This document shows positions 1 through 5,940 of a stretch of DNA of 10,188 nucleotides, piece by piece. The stretch comes from Kiloniellaceae bacterium. Its GTDB lineage: Bacteria > Pseudomonadota > Alphaproteobacteria > Kiloniellales > Kiloniellaceae. The position numbers and the translations under genes are program-made. The stretch spans positions 1 to 10,188 of the forward strand of contig JANQKX010000076.1 in NCBI GenBank assembly GCA_028280915.1, read 5' to 3'. The notes under the pieces are model-generated. The model saw nothing but the letters and a program-made list of their open reading frames with translations. It was not told the DNA's origin and did no database searches. Position 1 is the stretch's first letter. Each line of letters begins with the position of its first letter.

Positions 1-105
1 TCTCAGGGGGGCGGATCTCAGGGGGGCGGATCTCAGGGGGGCGGATCTCAGGGGGGCGGATCTCAGGGGAGTTGATCTAACGGATGTGGACCTGAGTGAG
101 GCGGA
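1..105 (+). repeat. 15-bp tandem repeat inside the pentapeptide-repeat gene
   Basis: Four consecutive 15-bp units (1-15, 16-30, 31-45, 46-60), each TCTCAGGGGGGCGGA, are identical at every base. A fifth at 61-75 has three mismatches, and 76-90 and 91-105 are degenerate. The array may continue to the left of the window. The unit length equals one pentapeptide, so gain or loss of units keeps the reading frame. Each perfect unit contains a G6 run, which is itself prone to slippage. Confidence 0.95.
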
Positions 106-160
106 TACAATCGGCGCCATCTTTTCCGATCCTGTAGAAAAGAAAGATCTAGAAGATTGA
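1..160 (+). CDS. Pentapeptide-repeat protein, C-terminal fragment
   Basis: Frame 2 is open from the left edge to a TGA at 158-160 and gives 52 visible residues. They begin with four identical LRGAD units, then LRGVD, LTDVD and LSEAD, then an acidic, charged tail ending KKDLED. This is the A(D/N)LXX pattern of pentapeptide-repeat proteins, which fold as a right-handed quadrilateral beta-helix. Leu is the inward-facing central residue and Ala the i-2 residue. The repeats stop about 18 residues before the stop codon, so this is the end of the helix plus a short cap. The start and any N-terminal domain lie outside the window. Family members are very diverse (gyrase mimics such as Qnr/MfpA, effectors, many unknowns), and nothing here assigns a specific role. 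The repeat class is clear; the function is unknown. Confidence 0.85.
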   Translation, partial: LRGADLRGADLRGADLRGADLRGVDLTDVDLSEADTIGAIFSDPVEKKDLED

Positions 161-245
161 TTCTAGTGCGCTCTTTGGGCTAGTCAAAGGCTGAAACCGC
201 CGCAAAAAAACACCAACCGCCGCCGCCGGCGCATACCCGCCCGTT

Positions 246-259
246 TTGATGTGAATCAT
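246..259 (+). promoter_or_regulatory. Candidate FNR/Anr-type binding site upstream of the cytochrome gene
   Basis: The sequence TTGAT-GTGA-ATCAT matches the FNR/Anr consensus TTGAT-N4-ATCAA at 9 of 10 specified bases. Its centre is at about 252.5. If transcription starts near 294, this places the box at about -41.5, the usual position of class II FNR-activated promoters. The downstream gene encodes a c-type cytochrome, a common FNR target. The match and spacing are seen in the sequence; control by oxygen is inferred. Confidence 0.55.
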
Positions 260-288
260 TGACCGAATCGCCGCTCCAGATCGACCAT
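259..288 (+). promoter_or_regulatory. Candidate promoter of the diheme cytochrome gene
   Basis: A TTGACC element at 259-264 (5 of 6 bases of the sigma-70 -35 consensus) is followed after 18 bases by GACCAT at 283-288 (3 of 6 of the -10 consensus). The weak -10 and the -35 abutting the FNR-like box fit an activator-dependent promoter. The predicted start near 294-296 leaves a leader of about 27 bases containing the ribosome binding site. Confidence 0.35.
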
Positions 289-304
289 TGGTCGCTTCAT
301 CCTT

Positions 305-312
305 TAGGAGGT
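305..312 (+). promoter_or_regulatory. Strong ribosome binding site that fixes the cytochrome start
   Basis: TAGGAGGT lies with its AGGAGG core at 306-311, ten bases before the ATG at 322. An upstream in-frame TTG at 259 lies inside the FNR-like box and has no such site. The ATG is also the start that puts a normal signal peptide at the N-terminus. Confidence 0.8.
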
Positions 313-321
313 TTCCGGCCC

Positions 322-1152
322 ATGGCATTCGCGAAGATCTTTCGTCCGTCCGTCACGCTTTTCGCCGCTTTGCTGGCACTCACGAACGCTTCCGGCGCCT
401 GGGCCCAGGACAGTGAATCGGACCCCGTTTTGGGTATTGACGAATTGGCCGACGACGACCGGGGCTATTATCAAAGTTATGCCTTCGGCCAACCCGACGA
501 CCCCAGCGAGGCTTGGACGCTGGCCTATGGCGGGCGGCTTTATGACCGCTGGTGGGCGGTGCTGCTGGACGAGCCGCCGGCGGGCACCCATCCCGCCTAT
601 CCGGCCGACGGGCGCCTGGAAGGGGCGGAGACCTGGCGCTGCGTCACCTGCCACGGCTGGGACTATCGGGGCGGCGACGGCGCCTATCGGGTGAGCTACG
701 GCTTCATCGGCGGGCCCAGCCTGGCCGGTCAACAGGGCGCGGCCCCGGAAGACATCGTGGCCGTGCTGCGGGACGACACCCATGGTTATAGCCAGGATCT
801 GATCCCCGACGACGCGGCCCGGGCCATCGCCCTCTTCGTCAGTAAGGGCCAGACGGACATCGCCGCCTGGATCGACCCGGCCAGCGGCATGTTCCAGGGG
901 GACGCAGAGGCGGGCAAGGGCGTGTTTCAGACCGTCTGTGCCATCTGTCACGACTATGACGGCGGCGCCTGGATCACCGGCGAGGACAATTTCATCCACA
1001 CCATCGGTGCCAGCCTGACCCACAACCCCTGGCGCGGCGCCCACAAGGTGCTGAACGGCCAGACCTACGCCGACATGCCGGCGCTCAGGGTGCTGGATCC
1101 GCAAACCGTGCTGAACATCCTCACCTACGGGCAGAGTCTGCCCCCGGAGTAA
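322..1152 (+). CDS. Periplasmic diheme c-type cytochrome
   Basis: A 276-residue exported protein with two covalent haem-binding motifs, so probably an electron-transfer protein in the periplasm. Residues 1-28 look like a Sec signal peptide: basic MAFAKIFRPS, a hydrophobic stretch, then AWA before QD. The haem motifs are CVTCH at 107-111 and CAICH at 206-210, about 100 residues apart, giving two cytochrome c domains. In the second domain Met252 (in ADMPAL) is a reasonable sixth ligand. The first domain has no Met between its haem motif and residue 189; His154 or Met190 could serve. Residues 30-105 are aromatic-rich and upstream of the first haem, with a GGRLYDRWW stretch seen in related uncharacterised cytochromes. 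No partner oxidoreductase lies nearby, so donor and acceptor are unknown. The gene stands alone, converges on the phosphomannomutase gene, and is probably FNR-controlled. Confidence 0.9.
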   Translation: MAFAKIFRPSVTLFAALLALTNASGAWAQDSESDPVLGIDELADDDRGYYQSYAFGQPDDPSEAWTLAYGGRLYDRWWAVLLDEPPAGTHPAYPADGRLEGAETWRCVTCHGWDYRGGDGAYRVSYGFIGGPSLAGQQGAAPEDIVAVLRDDTHGYSQDLIPDDAARAIALFVSKGQTDIAAWIDPASGMFQGDAEAGKGVFQTVCAICHDYDGGAWITGEDNFIHTIGASLTHNPWRGAHKVLNGQTYADMPALRVLDPQTVLNILTYGQSLPPE

Positions 1153-1173
1153 AGGGGGTCGATTGCCCCCCTT
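1152..1173. terminator. Hairpin between convergent genes, possible bidirectional terminator
   Basis: AAGGGGG (1152-1158) pairs perfectly with CCCCCTT (1167-1173) around an eight-base loop, in the 31-base gap between the cytochrome stop and the phosphomannomutase stop. The position suits termination from both sides. The T-runs after the stem are short on both strands, so intrinsic termination would be weak. Confidence 0.45.
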
Positions 1174-1183
1174 GATAGAAGTT

Positions 1184-2590
1184 TTACGCCTGTGACAGCG
1201 ACTGGGGCGGCGTGATCCCGCAGGACCGCAGCCGCCGTTGCACTTCGCCCAGCAGAGCGCTCAAGGCCTCCGCCGAACCCGCTTCGCAACGCACCACCAG
1301 GACCGGCTGGGTGTTTGAGGGACGCAACAGCCACCAGCCCTGGGCGGTGGTGACCCGGACCCCGTCGATATCCAAAAAGTCCGCCTTTTCCTCGAGCAGC
1401 TGGGCCTTGACCCGGGCCACCACGGCCTCTTTACGGTCGTCCGGGCAGTCGAAGCGCAGTTCCGGCGTGGCAAAGGTCTCTGGCAAGGATTGGCGGAAGG
1501 CGCCCAGGCTTTGGGGACCCTCGCCCAAGCGGTTCAGCAGGCGCAGGGCGGCGTAAAGGCCGTCATCAAAGCCATAATATCGGTCGGCGAAAAACAAGTG
1601 GGCCGACATCTCGCCGGCGAAGGGAGCCTTTTCCACCGCCATCTTGTGCTTGATCATGGAATGCCCCGTCTTCCACATAAGGGGGCGTCCGCCGGCCTGG
1701 GCAATGCCGTCGCACAGAACCTGACTGGCCTTGATGTCGGCGATGATCGTGGCCCCCGGCTGTTCAGCCAGAATCTCCCGGGCGAAATAGAGCATCATCT
1801 GATCGCCCCAGATGATCTCGCCGTCCTCGTCCACCACGCCCAGGCGGTCGCCGTCCCCGTCAAAAGCGATGCCCACATCGCAGCCCTCGGCCGTCACCCG
1901 TTCCTGCAGCTGTATCAGGTTTTCCGGCACCGTGGGATCGGGATGGTGAACGGGAAAATGCCCGTCGATGGTCTCGTTGAGGAGAAAGTGCCGCCCCGGC
2001 AGGCGGGCGGCCAAGGCGGCCATGACCTCGCCGGTGGCCCCGTTGCCCGCGTCCCAGGCGACGCGCAGGTCCCGGCCGGGCCGGAAATCCGCCAGCAAGC
2101 GCGTCACGTAGGCCTCGAAGATGCTCTGCGTTTCAACGGTCCCCCGTGCGGCCGGCGCAATTCCCGCCGCGCAGCGCGCGCCCAGGGCGGCGATGTCGTC
2201 GCCGAAGAACGGCTTTTTGTCCAGCACCAGTTTAAAACCGTTGTGATCCGGCGGGTTGTGGGACCCGGTGACCATCACGCCCCCGGCCACGTCCAGCGTG
2301 TGGGTGGCGAAGTACAGCATGGGTGTGGGGCCTCGGCCGATGCGCACCACGGTCATGCCGCCGTCGGCCAAGCCTTGGCAGAGGGCCTCTTCCAGTGCCG
2401 GCGACGACAAGCGCCCGTCATAGCCCACGGCCACCCGCCGGCCGCCCTGTTCTTGCAGGCGGGCGGCAAAACCACGGCCCAGGGCATGGGCATCGGCCGA
2501 ATGCAAGGTCTTGCCAAAGACGCCGCGCAGGTCATAGGCGCGCAAAATGCTCGGGTCGAAGTCATGCCTAAAATCGGCTCGGTTGTTCAT
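1184..2590 (-). CDS. Phosphomannomutase/phosphoglucomutase
   Basis: A 468-residue cytosolic alpha-D-phosphohexomutase of the AlgC/ManB type. It should interconvert mannose-6-P/mannose-1-P and probably glucose-6-P/glucose-1-P, feeding nucleotide sugars for exopolysaccharide, LPS and glycogen-type polymers. The four diagnostic sites are present in order: the phosphoserine loop TGSHNPP with Ser110, the Mg-binding DGDGDR at 244-249, the sugar-specificity loop GEMSAH at 326-331, and the phosphate-binding RPSNTQP at 423-429. The length is normal. The ATG at 2588-2590 is preferred over the adjacent GTG because AGAGGA lies six bases upstream of it. The gene stands alone, with a GC-rich leader. It could be named algC, manB or pgm; sequence alone does not separate these. 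Confidence 0.95.
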   Translation of the reverse strand: MNNRADFRHDFDPSILRAYDLRGVFGKTLHSADAHALGRGFAARLQEQGGRRVAVGYDGRLSSPALEEALCQGLADGGMTVVRIGRGPTPMLYFATHTLDVAGGVMVTGSHNPPDHNGFKLVLDKKPFFGDDIAALGARCAAGIAPAARGTVETQSIFEAYVTRLLADFRPGRDLRVAWDAGNGATGEVMAALAARLPGRHFLLNETIDGHFPVHHPDPTVPENLIQLQERVTAEGCDVGIAFDGDGDRLGVVDEDGEIIWGDQMMLYFAREILAEQPGATIIADIKASQVLCDGIAQAGGRPLMWKTGHSMIKHKMAVEKAPFAGEMSAHLFFADRYYGFDDGLYAALRLLNRLGEGPQSLGAFRQSLPETFATPELRFDCPDDRKEAVVARVKAQLLEEKADFLDIDGVRVTTAQGWWLLRPSNTQPVLVVRCEAGSAEALSALLGEVQRRLRSCGITPPQSLSQA

Positions 2591-2713
2591 CACGCTTCCT
2601 CTTGGCTCAGTGAGATTTGTTCCGGTAGGGCTCGTCCGGTGGGGTCTCGATGGGCGGGGCCGGCCCGCCGCTCACGCGGTATAAAACACCGGCAAGGCTT
2701 TTTCATGACCTAA
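2591..2713. other. Leader region upstream of the phosphomannomutase gene, with a GC-rich hairpin
   Basis: This stretch separates the phosphomannomutase start (leftward) from the coding-like frame at 2714 (rightward). It holds AGAGGA for the mutase (2597-2602). A perfect six-base stem GGCGGG (2653-2658) / CCCGCC (2664-2669) surrounds a GCCGG loop. TATAAA at 2680-2685 could be a -10 element, but no convincing -35 accompanies it on either strand. The promoter of the mutase is therefore not resolved. Confidence 0.35.
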
Positions 2714-2894
2714 ATGCCCGTTCCCGTCTTTTATTCTCGGCAAAACGAAGCGGACCACAATCCCGGCCGCATCCCCTTGCGCATCGTGGAAATCCAGACC
2801 GGCGGTTATCTGGGCGAGGACGACATCGTGCGTTTGGAAGACAACTACGACCGGACCCAGGCGAACCCTCCGGCGAAACAGATTCCCGCCAAAG
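2714..2894 (+). pseudogene. Coding-like frame, possibly the 5' remnant of a truncated gene
   Basis: An open frame begins at ATG 2714 (MPVPVFYSRQNEAD) directly after an in-frame TAA, and runs as an acidic/hydrophobic, protein-like sequence (for example RIVEIQTGGYLGED) for about 60 residues. By hand count its first 60 codons have about 73 % G+C at third positions and 38 % at second positions, a clear coding signature. After about 2895 the frame stays open to 3589, but it then lies antisense to the kinase gene and turns into an Arg/Pro/Ser-rich shadow. The real part therefore seems to end where the kinase gene ends. The ribosome binding site is weak (AAGG about 15 bases upstream). I do not recognise the family. 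It may be a gene decapitated at its 3' side, a small real gene with an unusual 3' overlap, or chance. Confidence 0.4.
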
Positions 2895-3923
2895 TCAGGC
2901 TTCGCTGGTCAGAATCTCGCAAGCCTTTTCAGCCAAGGGCCCGGTCAGCGCGCCAATTTCCAGGGCCCGCCCGCTGGAGGCATTTCCCATCAGGGCGCGC
3001 TTCTTCACCCCCTGCACGATGGCGGCGATGCGGAACAGGCCGAAGACCAGATAAAAGGTCCAATTCGCCATGTCCGACAGCCCCCTGCGGGCGCAGTAGC
3101 GCGCCACATAGTCCGCCTCGTCGGGCAACCCCTGGGCTGTCCGATCCACATCCCCGAAACCGCTCAGCACCGGGTGGGGCGGCATGCGCCACACGGCGCA
3201 TTGATAGGCCAGGTCGGCGAAGGGATGGCCCAGGGTGGACAGCTCCCAATCCATCACCGCCACGGCTCGGGGCTCGGTCCGATGGAACATCACGTTGTCC
3301 AGACGGTAGTCCCCATGCACCAGGGCCCGCCGCCCGTCATCGGGCACCATGTTGGCGTCCAGCCAGGCGATCACCTCCTCCATGGGGGCAATGGTTTCGG
3401 TCTCCGACGCCCGGTACTGCTGGGTCCAGCGGGTATACTGGCGCTCGAAGTAGTTGCCCGGCCGGCCATAGTCCGCCAGCCCGGCCTGGTCCAGATCCAC
3501 ATCGTGAATGGCCGCCAGCACCCGGTTCATTTCGTCATAAAGCCGTCCCCGCGTGGTCTTATCCAGATCGGGCAGCAAGGGATCGGTGAAAACCCGGCCC
3601 TCCACATATTCCATCACATAGAACATGCTGCCAATGACGGCATCGTCTCCACATAGGTGATGGACTTGGGGCACCGGCACCCCGCTCCCAGCCAGGGCGA
3701 CGAGCACCCGATACTCCCGGTCCACCGCGTGGGCCGATTTCAACAGCTCCCCGGGCGGCTTACGGCGCAACACATAAGCACCGCTATCCGCGATCAGCTT
3801 GAAGGTGGGATTGGACTGACCCACGGCGAATTTTTCCACCGCGCGAAGACCGCTGAATCCGGTGACATGTTCCGACAAGTATGAGTCCAGCGGACCCATA
3901 TCCAAGATGTCCCCCTTAGTCAT
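2895..3923 (-). CDS. Aminoglycoside-phosphotransferase-fold kinase, ACAD10/11 kinase-domain type
   Basis: A 342-residue cytosolic kinase-fold protein. Visible landmarks are the N-lobe GQSNPTF at 35-41, the nucleotide-site lysine in LRRKP at 52-56 (Lys55), the hinge YVMEYVEG at 102-109, the catalytic loop HGDYRLDN at 203-210 and the metal-binding MDWE at 224-227. The GQSNPT and LRRKP motifs are those of the group next to acyl-CoA dehydrogenases rather than of antibiotic-resistance kinases. Members related to the kinase domain of mammalian ACAD10/11 and to Pseudomonas LvaA phosphorylate the 4-hydroxyl of hydroxyacyl-CoAs. The start ATG at 3921-3923 overlaps the dehydrogenase stop as ATGACTAA, implying translational coupling. 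A second ATG at 3897-3899, behind AAGGGGG, is a possible alternative and would remove eight residues. It is the last gene of the operon. The family call is firm; the substrate is inferred. Confidence 0.88.
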   Translation of the reverse strand: MTKGDILDMGPLDSYLSEHVTGFSGLRAVEKFAVGQSNPTFKLIADSGAYVLRRKPPGELLKSAHAVDREYRVLVALAGSGVPVPQVHHLCGDDAVIGSMFYVMEYVEGRVFTDPLLPDLDKTTRGRLYDEMNRVLAAIHDVDLDQAGLADYGRPGNYFERQYTRWTQQYRASETETIAPMEEVIAWLDANMVPDDGRRALVHGDYRLDNVMFHRTEPRAVAVMDWELSTLGHPFADLAYQCAVWRMPPHPVLSGFGDVDRTAQGLPDEADYVARYCARRGLSDMANWTFYLVFGLFRIAAIVQGVKKRALMGNASSGRALEIGALTGPLAEKACEILTSEA

Positions 3924-5154
3924 GCTTCTGGCTCTCGGCCGCCCGGGCATGATGGTCCCGCACCAGTTGCCGGCCGAGCGCCATCATGTGCACCTGGTCC
4001 GGTCCATCTGCCAGACGGATTTGCCGGGCATAGTTGAACAGGCTGGCGAGCGGCAAATCCTGGGTCAATCCCTTGCCGCCGTGAATCTGCATGGCCCGGT
4101 CGATCACGGTCTGGGCCATGGTGGGCGCCACGATCTTGATGGCCGCGATCAGGTCTCGCGCCGCCTTGGGGCCGTCCCGGTCCATTTTCGCCGCCGCCTT
4201 CAAGGTGAGCAGGCGGGCTTGCTCGATCTCGCAAAAGGACTTGGCGATATCCTCGCGCACCGACTGGTGCTGGCTCAGCTTGCGGCCAAAGGTGCGGCGC
4301 TCTTCCACCCGGTCCAGCATCAGTTCCAAGGCCCGTTGGGCGGCACCGACCAAGCGCATGCAGTGGTGAATGCGGCCCGGACCCAGGCGCCCTTGCGCGA
4401 TCTCGAAGCCCCGGCCCTCGCCCAGCAAAAGGTTCTCGGCCGGCACCCGAACGGATTCGAAGAGAATTTCCGCCTCGCCAAAGGGGGCATCGTCATAGCC
4501 CAGCGTGGTCAGGTGGCGCACCAAGGTCACGCCGGGCGTGTCCTTGGGCACCAGGATCATGGATTGCTGTTTATGCCGGTCCGGGTTGTCCGGATCGGTC
4601 TTGCCCATGACGATGAGCAACTCGCAGCTCTCGCGCATGGCCCCGGTGGTGTACCACTTGCGGCCATCGATCACATAGTCCCCGCCGTCACGGCGGATGG
4701 CGCACTGGATGTTCGTCGCGTCCGACGACGCCACGTCGGGCTCGGTCATGGCAAAGCCGGAGCGGATCTCCCCGGCCAAAAGGCGGGGCAGCCAGCGCTC
4801 TTTCTGGGCCGGGCTGCCATAGCGCAGCAGGGTTTCCATGTTGCCCGTATCGGGGGCGTTGCAGTTGAAAACCTCCGGCGCCCACCAAACCCGGCCCATG
4901 ATCTCCGCCACCGGCGCATACTCCAGATGGCTCAAGCCGGGGCCAATGTCGGGGTCCTGCGCAAAAAGGTTCCACAGGCCTTCGGCCTTGGCCTTTTGTT
5001 TCAGATCCTCCACCACGGGCGGCGTGCGCCAGCGATTATCCGTGGTCGCCATGTGCCGGTCGAACTCGGCCTCCGCCGGCAGCACGTGCCGGTCCATGAA
5101 GTCCCGCACGCGGCCGCAGATCTCCGCGACCCTGGCCGAGGGCCCAAAATCCAT
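3916..5154 (-). CDS. Acyl-CoA dehydrogenase, ACAD10/11-like
   Basis: A 412-residue flavoprotein of the acyl-CoA dehydrogenase family, full length. Residues 134-148 contain the FAD/substrate signature AMTEPDVASSDATN, residues 285-297 have the EERRTFGRKLSQH core of the C-terminal helical domain, and 356-363 read QIHGGKGL. The position that carries the catalytic Glu in short- and medium-chain enzymes reads ADGPDQVH (382-389), with Asp383 in place of Glu; this ADGPD form is typical of the ACAD10/11 branch. The start is ATG 5152-5154, because GGGAGG sits five bases upstream; an upstream in-frame ATG at 5184 lacks one. The stop overlaps the start of the kinase gene by eight bases, so the two products are probably made together and act in sequence. 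Expected role: dehydrogenation, or removal of phosphate from a 4-phospho-acyl-CoA. The substrate is not determined. Confidence 0.93.
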   Translation of the reverse strand: MDFGPSARVAEICGRVRDFMDRHVLPAEAEFDRHMATTDNRWRTPPVVEDLKQKAKAEGLWNLFAQDPDIGPGLSHLEYAPVAEIMGRVWWAPEVFNCNAPDTGNMETLLRYGSPAQKERWLPRLLAGEIRSGFAMTEPDVASSDATNIQCAIRRDGGDYVIDGRKWYTTGAMRESCELLIVMGKTDPDNPDRHKQQSMILVPKDTPGVTLVRHLTTLGYDDAPFGEAEILFESVRVPAENLLLGEGRGFEIAQGRLGPGRIHHCMRLVGAAQRALELMLDRVEERRTFGRKLSQHQSVREDIAKSFCEIEQARLLTLKAAAKMDRDGPKAARDLIAAIKIVAPTMAQTVIDRAMQIHGGKGLTQDLPLASLFNYARQIRLADGPDQVHMMALGRQLVRDHHARAAESQKHD

Positions 5155-5159
5155 GGCTA

Positions 5160-5165
5160 CCTCCC
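5160..5165 (-). promoter_or_regulatory. Ribosome binding site that fixes the acyl-CoA dehydrogenase start
   Basis: GGGAGG on the minus strand lies five bases before the ATG at 5152-5154. It supports this start over the in-frame ATG ten codons upstream, which would place the Shine-Dalgarno sequence inside the coding region. Confidence 0.75.
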
Positions 5166-5191
5166 GGCCAGGTCCCGTTTCCAATCATGTA

Positions 5192-5905
5192 TCACGACGC
5201 TTGTTCCGTCGCGGTGTTGGCCGTTTGATTGAACAGCAGCGAGCGTTCCTCTTCGTCCGGCGGGGCCGAGCGGCGCAATTCCTTGCCCAGGTCCACGGCG
5301 CGCCGCACCGCCGGCCGCGCCTTAACGGCTGCGCGCCAACGGGCCACATTGGGGAAATCGTCCAGGGGCTGGCCCATGGCCTTGGCGATCAGGACCCAGG
5401 GCCAGTTGATCATATCTGCGATGCTATAGGCCTCGCCCACCAGCCATTCCCGGCCAGTCAAGCGGCGCTCCAGCACCCCCAAGCACCGGTGATACTCATT
5501 TTTGTACCGGGTAAAACCATAGCCCTCCTGCTTTTCCCCCTCCGGCGCGTAGTTGAAAAAGTGGCTGTGCTGGCCCGCCATGGGTCCCAGGTTGCCCACT
5601 TGCCAGAACAGCCACTCCAGCGTTTCCTTTCGGCCCAGGGGGTCCTGGGGCATGAATTTCCCGTACTTGTCCGCCAGGTAGTGCATGATCGCGCCGGATT
5701 CAAAAACCGGGACGGGGTCTCCCGCCACGTCGTGGTCCACGATGACCGGCATGCGGTGGTTGGGATTAAGGGCCAGAAATTCGGGCGTGAACTGGTCGCC
5801 CTTGCCGATGTTCACCGGGATCAAGGTATAGGGCAAGGCCAGCTCTTCCAGCAGGATGGCCACCTTCCAACCGTTGGGCGTGGGCCAGTAGTAAAAGTCG
5901 ATCAT
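5192..5905 (-). CDS. Glutathione transferase, Nu-class (YfcG-like)
   Basis: A 237-residue cytosolic protein with an N-terminal thioredoxin-fold domain (about 1-85) and a C-terminal all-helical domain. The N-terminus MIDFYYWPTPNGWK closely follows E. coli YfcG, with Thr9 and Asn11 in the positions that contact glutathione in that class. The cis-proline region NHRMPVIVD is at 49-57 and the glutathione-binding FESGAIM at 68-74. There is no N-terminal Cys or Tyr in the position used by other classes. YfcG-type proteins bind glutathione and show disulfide-reductase activity more than classical conjugation. The gene is second in the operon, 35 bases after the CoA-transferase and 37 bases before the dehydrogenase. 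Context suggests it protects against, or acts on, a reactive intermediate. The family is secure; the substrate is unknown. Confidence 0.92.
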   Translation of the reverse strand: MIDFYYWPTPNGWKVAILLEELALPYTLIPVNIGKGDQFTPEFLALNPNHRMPVIVDHDVAGDPVPVFESGAIMHYLADKYGKFMPQDPLGRKETLEWLFWQVGNLGPMAGQHSHFFNYAPEGEKQEGYGFTRYKNEYHRCLGVLERRLTGREWLVGEAYSIADMINWPWVLIAKAMGQPLDDFPNVARWRAAVKARPAVRRAVDLGKELRRSAPPDEEERSLLFNQTANTATEQAS

Positions 5906-5940
5906 CTCAAAGGGTCCTCACCTCATCATCGGGCGCGTCC

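Noticed and set aside
1..75. Short direct repeats at the left edge read as a CRISPR array or non-coding satellite
   Set aside because: The units are directly adjacent, with no spacers, are only 15 bp long, and encode an in-frame pentapeptide repeat with a proper stop codon.
259..321. Upstream TTG start adding 21 residues to the cytochrome
   Set aside because: It overlaps the FNR-like box and the -35 element, lacks a ribosome binding site, and would bury the signal peptide.
304..1104. Minus-strand open frame (266 codons) opposite the diheme cytochrome gene
   Set aside because: The plus strand carries two CxxCH motifs, a signal peptide and a ribosome binding site. The minus frame is a shadow.
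1490..2713. Long plus-strand open frame (407 codons) opposite the phosphomannomutase gene
   Set aside because: It is an antisense shadow of a gene with intact catalytic motifs. Such long open frames are expected in GC-rich DNA, and its translation shows no family pattern.
2895..3923. Aminoglycoside resistance kinase
   Set aside because: The GQSNPT and LRRKP motifs and the overlap with an acyl-CoA dehydrogenase gene place it in the acyl-CoA-linked kinase group, not among antibiotic-modifying enzymes.
3862..5232. Long plus-strand open frame (456 codons) opposite the acyl-CoA dehydrogenase gene
   Set aside because: It is antisense to a clear, motif-complete gene. The translation is rich in His, Gly, Arg and Pro in the way typical of shadows, and it has no ribosome binding site.
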